From positions 1 through 45,977 of the forward strand of contig JALERH010000136.1 in assembly GCA_022764275.1 (NCBI GenBank): a stretch of 45,977 bases of DNA. The letters are read 5' to 3'. The translations under genes and the position numbers were made by a program. Under the pieces are notes generated by a model, which saw only the letters and a program-made list of their open reading frames with translations, was not told the origin of the DNA and searched no databases. How positions within the stretch are numbered: the stretch's first letter is position 1; the number at the start of each line of letters is the position of its first letter. The stretch comes from Blautia sp. Its GTDB lineage: Bacteria > Bacillota > Clostridia > Lachnospirales > Lachnospiraceae. Of the stretch, positions 41,151-45,977 are shown one piece after another.

Positions 41151-43124
41151 TCAACCTTCCTTAGAACGGAAAGGCACAAATTCTCTTCCGTTTCCTTTAT
41201 AGAAGCGGCTGAAAATTTCATAATATTCCAGTCGGAGTACCTGAATTCCGACGACCAGACCTTCCAGACCGCATACAAACAGGTTCCCCAGTACAATGAC
41301 GATCCAGTTTGGGCTTCCGCTTTCTGCGCCGGCCAGCATCAGAACTACCTCCATCATTGCTGCATGGCTGATGGCGAATGCTCCGATACGGACAAAGGAA
41401 AGGGTATTGGAAAAGTAGCTCAAAATGACTTCAAACATTTCAAAGAAGCCCTGTACAATAAACATTCCCACTCCGCCTTCCACAAGCTTCGGCTTTTTCT
41501 CCACGAGATTCGTGAGAGGTTCTTTTAAGAACATTACAAGGAGCGGAACCAGGAACATTACGCATAGCACTGCGGTTCCCGGAAGTTTTTTGCCGGATAC
41601 AAACAGTACGATGACCAGTGCAGCGGAACCATAGAACACCAGACCTGCAACGGAGTTGGTATCGAACCAGGTTTTTTCCACATCCTTGGAACGCAGGGAA
41701 TTGATAATGTTGAAAACCATACAGATCAGGATGATTCCCATACCAAAACCAATGGCAATTACAAATACAGTATTCAGTTTTCCGATAAACGGCACATTTG
41801 TCATGGCGTTCATAGGCCGCAGCCAGATTGGCTTGAGGATATCTTCAAAACCGAAAATGCTGCCGAACATAAAGCCGAAAAATGTAGAGAAAACACCGGC
41901 ACAGCTGATGATCCCTGCCAGGTCTATGTGCTTGAACTTATAAAGCAGAAATCCGCCGATAAACAGGAGCAGTCCCTGACCCACATCTCCGAACATGGCA
42001 CCGAAGATAAAGGAATAGGTAATGGCCACAAACCATGTGGGATCCATCTCTCCGTAGGCAGGCAGGCCATACATTTTGGTATACATTTCGAAGGGCTTGA
42101 ACAGCTTCGGGTTTTTCAGTTTGGTCGGTGGCTGCTTTTTGATGTCTTCTTCGTTTTCTTCCACCAGGCAGAAAACGCGGGAATCATTGGCGATATCCTT
42201 CTGAAAAGCAGCGGCATCCTTTTCTGTCATCCAGCCGCACAGGATGTAGAAGATATCTCTTCGTTCCTGCTTGCCGGAGAAATCATCTTTTACCGGTCCT
42301 TCTGCATCTCCGTGCGTACAGGCAGCCAGCTTTCGGATATCGAAATTTCTGGAAAGCTGGGAAAGGGTATTACGGGCGGAAACGATATTTCCTGCATTTT
42401 CCCGGAGAAAGCTTTTCCAGTTTTCGCGGTTTTTCTTCAGAAGAGTGCTGTTTTCCCGGTACTGGGCCTCAAGCTTTTCATAAGCTTCCTGACCGGTTCC
42501 GTCATACTGATCCGGCACATAGATTTTTTCAAAATGCATGGTGGCATAAACCGCATGGATTTTTTGTGCCTCGTGTTCCGGCACAAAATAAATTCCCCAG
42601 ATATATTTCTCATCTTCATCGCATTTAATGAAAATAGTGTCCAGGTTATCGTAGATGTACTTCTTGAATTTTTCGAAGTACTCCTTCTCAATCCGGCCGA
42701 AGCGATAATGAATATAACGCATCTTCAGGATAGAGGAGAGGTCAAAATTTACATTTCGGAAGGGACGGAGAATCCGCATGGCCTCCTCCAGAGAAGTATG
42801 TTCCTTCTCCAGCTCCTGGCAAGTCCGGGTGATCTTTTCGGCCTCTTGCTGTACCTGTCTGACAAGAGAGAGAGCATTCTCGATGGACAGGCTTTTTTCC
42901 GGAACCTGTACTGGTTTCTCCAACTCTTCATAGAAGCCGTTTATGGTATTCAGTGCTTCTTTATAAGGATTGATTTCCAGATACGGGGAGAGATTCTGAA
43001 CAGTGGTCAGCTCAGAAAGAGCGTTTTCCAGATGAATCTCATATCGGCAGAGGTAGGTGTTTACCACTCTGTCAATATCCGCTTTTGGCCCGGTAATGCT
43101 CACAAATTTCATTTTTTCAATCAC
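41151..43124 (-). CDS. ntpI: V/A-type ATP synthase subunit I (membrane stator)
   Basis: 657 aa. A soluble N-terminal half with coiled coils (about 65-120 and 215-250) precedes about seven to eight membrane helices from residue 350 on (FGAMFGDVGQGLLLFIGGFLLYKF marks the first). Family motifs include PTWFVAITYSFIFGAMFGD and TLSFVRIGAFAISHAAMMEVV, the helix with the arginine that faces the rotor glutamate. I choose the GTG at 43124 because GGAGG is seven bases before it. An ATG four codons later is the alternative. It forms the ion half-channels. Confidence 0.93.
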   Translation of the reverse strand: MIEKMKFVSITGPKADIDRVVNTYLCRYEIHLENALSELTTVQNLSPYLEINPYKEALNTINGFYEELEKPVQVPEKSLSIENALSLVRQVQQEAEKITRTCQELEKEHTSLEEAMRILRPFRNVNFDLSSILKMRYIHYRFGRIEKEYFEKFKKYIYDNLDTIFIKCDEDEKYIWGIYFVPEHEAQKIHAVYATMHFEKIYVPDQYDGTGQEAYEKLEAQYRENSTLLKKNRENWKSFLRENAGNIVSARNTLSQLSRNFDIRKLAACTHGDAEGPVKDDFSGKQERRDIFYILCGWMTEKDAAAFQKDIANDSRVFCLVEENEEDIKKQPPTKLKNPKLFKPFEMYTKMYGLPAYGEMDPTWFVAITYSFIFGAMFGDVGQGLLLFIGGFLLYKFKHIDLAGIISCAGVFSTFFGFMFGSIFGFEDILKPIWLRPMNAMTNVPFIGKLNTVFVIAIGFGMGIILICMVFNIINSLRSKDVEKTWFDTNSVAGLVFYGSAALVIVLFVSGKKLPGTAVLCVMFLVPLLVMFLKEPLTNLVEKKPKLVEGGVGMFIVQGFFEMFEVILSYFSNTLSFVRIGAFAISHAAMMEVVLMLAGAESGSPNWIVIVLGNLFVCGLEGLVVGIQVLRLEYYEIFSRFYKGNGREFVPFRSKEG

Positions 43125-43142
43125 GTTGTTACCTCCGGGTTG

Positions 43143-44186
43143 TTAATTGTTGTGAATGTAACGCATTGCTTCGTCCGGCCCTACTCCGTAACGCACGCAT
43201 TCCAGAGCGATGGTCAGACGGTTTACTTCGTGTTCCTTATGGTAAAGATACGAATAGATGACAGCTACGGAATAGGGATCCTTACGAGCCTCCTTTTCCA
43301 GAATATCCCGAAGGATATAGTTATAAAATTCCTCCAGGCTGGCAGCCGTCAGTTTTTCATACTTCTGTCCATAATAAGTCCTGCTGAAAATCTGTTTAAA
43401 TTCCTCCTGCGAAGCCGCTTCCACCAGGGCTGTGATTTCTTCCTTCTTTAATTTATAGTTCATGGGAATCAACTGCTTATAAACAGCGGCTGGCTCCATG
43501 TGGTAATACCGTTTGGAACGCTGGATAAACTGAAGATTCAGCATATCAAACTTTTCACCATAGGCCCGTGTGATCTCATCCAGATCATTTCCTTTGAAAA
43601 GTTTTTTACGGACGTTCCAGATCTGCGTAAAATAGTACAGGTCCAATGACATTCCATAATCAAAAAGAAGACCGCCTCCATGTTCCTGGACACTGGAAAG
43701 CGGGGCATAAAATTCATTGCCCTTCAGAGCATTTATGAATTCATCCATATTTCCTGCAGACACCAGACGGGAAATATCAAGTTTGGAATGATGCAGGAAA
43801 AATTCCTGATAGGTGCTGACATCTACAGGATCCGTATCACGATGGTCAAAGAGATTTGCCATAATCTCCTTCAGAACACGGATTTCGTAGCGCTTTGAAT
43901 AAAGATCCAGAAATTTACGTTGTTTCTGACTGGCAAAGTGATAAATCCGGGAGAAATTTCCGAAAATGGATCTTTTCAAAAGCTTTTCCATATCCCCACG
44001 GTGCAGGTTGTTTTCATCAAGCGATGACCAGGCCTGGGCATATTCAGGAGTTTTCTTTAAATAGGAAGCAACCTGCGGCACGTTAGGAAGCTGAACGATT
44101 TCCCTGAGCTGCTCTTCGGTGATCAGATGGCTCTGCATGGCCCGTATTTTTGTAGAAAGTCCGCTGTAAGAGAGGACACTACCCAT
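43143..44186 (-). CDS. ntpC: V/A-type ATP synthase subunit C
   Basis: 347 aa of the AC39/subunit C family, nearly all helical. It opens GSVLSYSGLSTKIRAMQSHLITEEQLREI and ends AIYSYLYHKEHEVNRLTIALECVRYGVGPDEAMRYI, the typical C-terminal motif where each copy links the shaft base to the rotor ring. AAGGAAGTGAG precedes the ATG. It is second in the operon. In many relatives it stands between E and F, so its place before I is a different order. Confidence 0.92.
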   Translation of the reverse strand: MGSVLSYSGLSTKIRAMQSHLITEEQLREIVQLPNVPQVASYLKKTPEYAQAWSSLDENNLHRGDMEKLLKRSIFGNFSRIYHFASQKQRKFLDLYSKRYEIRVLKEIMANLFDHRDTDPVDVSTYQEFFLHHSKLDISRLVSAGNMDEFINALKGNEFYAPLSSVQEHGGGLLFDYGMSLDLYYFTQIWNVRKKLFKGNDLDEITRAYGEKFDMLNLQFIQRSKRYYHMEPAAVYKQLIPMNYKLKKEEITALVEAASQEEFKQIFSRTYYGQKYEKLTAASLEEFYNYILRDILEKEARKDPYSVAVIYSYLYHKEHEVNRLTIALECVRYGVGPDEAMRYIHNN

Positions 44187-44204
44187 TTGCTCACTTCCTT
44201 TCCG

Positions 44205-44513
44205 CTACTGTATGATCTTTTCAAAAATTTGTCTGGAAAGGCGTTCGTGATTCTTTTCATAGTAGGAGTCCAGAGCCGTAAAAGCTGCTTCGGTATCTTT
44301 TTGAAGAGAAGTCAGTCTGGCATCTTTTTCCTGCTCCAGATTCCGGCGTATTTTCGCAATCTGTTCATCGGTTTCTTTTTCAAGAGCAATGTCAAACGCT
44401 TTGCATTTGTTTTCCATTTCCTGAGAGAGAGCTTTTTTCTTCCTGTCTGTATCTTCCATAATGCCCTTCGCAGCTGCCTCGATTTCTGATAACTTGCTGA
44501 TAATCTGTTCCAT
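44205..44513 (-). CDS. V/A-type ATP synthase subunit H-like stalk protein
   Basis: 102 aa from the ATG at 44513, six bases after AAGGAGG. The GTG at 44519 is the less likely start. Nearly the whole chain is one charged coiled coil (EIEAAAKGIMEDTDRKKKAL through RRNLEQEKDARLTSL), as expected for the small stalk subunit that winds round subunit E. Such coiled coils diverge fast, so the call leans on being first gene in the operon. No aromatic or membrane segments are present. Confidence 0.78.
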   Translation of the reverse strand: MEQIISKLSEIEAAAKGIMEDTDRKKKALSQEMENKCKAFDIALEKETDEQIAKIRRNLEQEKDARLTSLQKDTEAAFTALDSYYEKNHERLSRQIFEKIIQ

Positions 44514-44560
44514 TTGCACCCTCCTTTTCTAAATTTTATCCATATATAATACACCTAAAC

Positions 44561-44590
44561 ATTTTAAAATGCCATCTCACTTTTGAGCAA
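44561..44590 (-). promoter_or_regulatory. Candidate promoter for the V/A-ATPase operon
   Basis: Minus strand TTGCTC (44585-44590), 18-base spacer, TAAAAT (44561-44566). A better -35, TTGACA (44597-44602), has only a poor -10 (TGAGAT). The gap 44514-44822 otherwise holds AT-rich sequence and the trmB promoter, with no gene seen. Confidence 0.4.
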
Positions 44591-44728
44591 ATTTTCTGTC
44601 AAAATACAGGGATTCTTTGTAATAATTGACTATTTTTTGACGATCGTATGGCAGGAGCCAGTGCAGCTGATAAAGGGTATATGGTTACATTTTGCTGGGC
44701 TTTGCAGGGTGGAAAATTACATACAAAG

Positions 44729-44757
44729 TTGCAGAAAATACAGAAAACGTGTATATT
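44729..44757 (+). promoter_or_regulatory. Promoter for trmB
   Basis: TTGCAG (44729-44734), 17-base spacer, TATATT (44752-44757), 65 bases before the ATG at 44823. Confidence 0.65.
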
Positions 44758-44822
44758 GTATAGAAGGTATGAGGGTAGTTTTATCGTTATGAGAATAAGA
44801 CAGATGGTGATAAGGAGGAAAT

Positions 44823-45476
44823 ATGAGACTTAGAAATATTCCGGGAGCAAAGGATGCAATTATAGAAAGTCCCTATGTGATTCAGGAGCCCGAGTCAGAA
44901 AAAGGATGCTGGGGTGCGGATTTTCCCAGAAAACAGCCGCTTCATATAGAAGTGGGAATGGGGAAAGGACGATTCCTTATGGATATGGCGCGTCTGCACC
45001 CGGAGATTAACTATGTGGGTATCGAAATGTATGACAGCGTGCTGCTGCGGGCCATTCAAAAGATGGAGGAACTGGAGGCAGCGGGACAGAAGCTTTCCAA
45101 TCTGGTGTTTATGCGCATGGATGCGAGACTTCTTCCCGAAGTGTTTGACAAAGGCGAAGTGGCGAAAATTTACCTCAATTTTTCCGATCCATGGCCGAAA
45201 GCGCGCCACGCCAAGCGGAGACTGACCTCACGTGAGTTTCTGGCGCGATACGACCAGATTCTGGAAAAGGACGGTGTGGTGGAATTTAAGACAGACAACA
45301 GGGAACTGTTTGAGTTTTCGCTGGAGGAGGTGCCGGAGGCGGGATGGACGCTTGTGGAGCACACCTTTGATCTGCATCATGATGAGAAAATGATGCAGGG
45401 AAACGTGATGACGGAATACGAGGAGAAGTTTTCCTCTATGGGAAATCCAATCTGCAAGATGGTGATCCGGCGGTGA
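44823..45476 (+). CDS. trmB: tRNA (guanine-N7-)-methyltransferase
   Basis: 217 aa. The S-adenosylmethionine loop is HIEVGMGKGRFLMDMA, the acidic NYVGIEMYDSVLLRA follows, and the family signature is LNFSDPWPKARHAKRRLT. The C-terminal EFKTDNRELFEFSLEE and MTEYEEKFSSMGNPICKM are also standard. It methylates G46 of the tRNA variable loop. AAGGAGG lies six bases before the ATG. No clear terminator follows it before the small gene at 45612. Confidence 0.95.
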   Translation: MRLRNIPGAKDAIIESPYVIQEPESEKGCWGADFPRKQPLHIEVGMGKGRFLMDMARLHPEINYVGIEMYDSVLLRAIQKMEELEAAGQKLSNLVFMRMDARLLPEVFDKGEVAKIYLNFSDPWPKARHAKRRLTSREFLARYDQILEKDGVVEFKTDNRELFEFSLEEVPEAGWTLVEHTFDLHHDEKMMQGNVMTEYEEKFSSMGNPICKMVIRR

Positions 45477-45551
45477 GAAATTCTGCTGCAAAACAATGAA
45501 TCGTGTGTCCCTCTGTTTGCGGTGCGGCAGTTGTCATAGAATGTGTTCCTG

Positions 45552-45614
45552 CATAGGATAGATAATAAAAGTCAGAAGCCGGAGACTCATGGTCTCCGGG
45601 GAGCCTGTCCTATG
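45552..45614 (+). promoter_or_regulatory. Leader fold that can sequester the start codon of the 60-residue gene
   Basis: CATAGGA (45552-45558) can pair with TCCTATG (45608-45614), which contains the ATG. Inside it a perfect CCGGAGAC/GTCTCCGG hairpin (45579-45599) overlaps the first two G of the ribosome site GGGGAG (45598-45603). Confidence 0.5.
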
Positions 45615-45794
45615 AAGCGTAATAATCCTCTGAAACGAAAGATGTCACAGTTCAGCTATGATCATAAAAATCTGGATGACCAGGTTCTGCGCATCCGTAA
45701 ATCTGCCAATGAACTGACAAAACTTCTGGATAAAATGTCGTCAAAAGACAAAAATGAGGAAAAAAATGTTACTTTTCACGGGATGGGGAAATGA
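45612..45794 (+). CDS. Small basic hypothetical protein (60 aa)
   Basis: Begins MKRNNPLKRKMSQFSYDHKN, strongly basic at the N-terminus, followed by a helix (LDDQVLRIRKSANELTKLLDKM) and a charged tail ending VTFHGMGK. There is no membrane segment. The ATG at 45612 has GGGGAG eight bases upstream. The open frame back to 45543 lacks a ribosome site. I do not recognise it. The short helix and basic head could bind nucleic acid or a partner protein. Its structured leader and the terminator after it support it being a real transcribed unit. Confidence 0.65.
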   Translation: MKRNNPLKRKMSQFSYDHKNLDDQVLRIRKSANELTKLLDKMSSKDKNEEKNVTFHGMGK

Positions 45795-45852
45795 TAGATG
45801 TTTCGTAGGTAATTGTTTAAAACGCTGAATTTAAAAAAATTTTTTTAATATC

Positions 45853-45915
45853 AAACAGGCTGGCAACGAACGAATGTGGATATCCTTCTGCATTGCTTTG
45901 CAGCCTGTTTTCCTT
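45853..45915 (+). terminator. Probable terminator downstream of the 60-residue gene
   Basis: AAACAGGCTG (45853-45862) and CAGCCTGTTT (45901-45910) form a ten-base-pair stem. The 38-base interior can pair further (GAATG with CATTG, and the palindrome GGATATCC), and TTTTCC follows. After it, 45916-45977 shows no feature I can name. Confidence 0.6.
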
Positions 45916-45977
45916 TCCCCTCGGAATTAGCTCAGATTGCTCCGTTTTCTCATCTTCGTGTGGACAAGTCGTTTTTT

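Noticed and set aside
41928-43451. 507-residue open frame on the plus strand opposite ntpI and ntpC
   Set aside because: Antisense to two genes with strong family matches; the translated sequence is cysteine/phenylalanine-rich without domains and has no ribosome site.
45922-45943. GGAATTAGCTCAG resembling the 5' end of a tRNA
   Set aside because: No matching D-arm, anticodon arm or T-arm (GTTCGAATC) follows in the remaining bases.

Overview
The window reads as a chromosomal segment of an anaerobic, low-to-mid GC Firmicute, most likely a gut Lachnospiraceae (Blautia/Ruminococcus-like; genus is inference). The grounds are rubrerythrin and reverse rubrerythrin under a PerR-type regulator, a V/A-type ATPase, strong AGGAGG ribosome binding sites, TTGACA-N17-TATAAT promoters, a T-box in front of metG, and a multidomain siroheme sulfite reductase. 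No tRNA, rRNA, phage, transposase or CRISPR array was found.

Layout. (1) 1-1698: 3' part of a fused FAD oxidoreductase / rhodanese / siroheme reductase / ferredoxin gene. (2) 1.8-15.9 kb: a cell-surface polymer locus. It holds two divergent family-2 glycosyltransferases, tagD, a GT2-TagF-like fusion, an acyltransferase-3 membrane enzyme, a TagD-Gfo/Idh fusion, a LicD-TPR protein, a LicD paralogue without its catalytic aspartates, a TPP-dependent acetolactate-synthase-like enzyme and an SDR reductase. Together they look like a pathway that builds a CDP-activated alditol or branched sugar and transfers it as a phosphodiester onto a surface glycan. The substrate is unknown. (3) 15.9-18.3 kb: rpmG-secE-nusG-rplK-rplA, with near-identical hairpins before rplK and rplA that I read as L1 autoregulatory sites. 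It ends in a terminator, and rplJ-rplL do not follow. (4) 18.6-21.4 kb: D,D-carboxypeptidase, then rubrerythrin, reverse rubrerythrin and perR. The last three each have a consensus promoter and a matching palindromic operator. (5) 21.5-25.0 kb: split ThrE-type exporter pair, FAD-dependent dehydrogenase, and a small exported protein ending in a motif typical of Na+-decarboxylase beta subunits.

(6) 25.1-30.6 kb: T-box-metG, an 840-base gene-free stretch full of repeats, then moaC-mogA-MOSC and tatD. (7) 30.6-35.6 kb: CapA-like protein, DUF885 metallopeptidase-like protein, thioredoxin reductase, NlpC/P60 hydrolase. (8) 35.6-35.9 kb: intergenic region with three consecutive DnaA-box-like nonamers. 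(9) 35.9-44.5 kb: a nine-gene V/A-ATPase operon on the minus strand, order H-C-I-K-F-E-A-B-D. (10) 44.8-45.98 kb: trmB and a 60-residue protein whose start codon can pair with its own leader.

The most unusual region is the surface-polymer locus. It combines two cytidylyltransferases, a carbon-ligating TPP enzyme with a reductase, and three modules whose catalytic residues are eroded. Function calls rest on motifs read by eye; no database search was possible.
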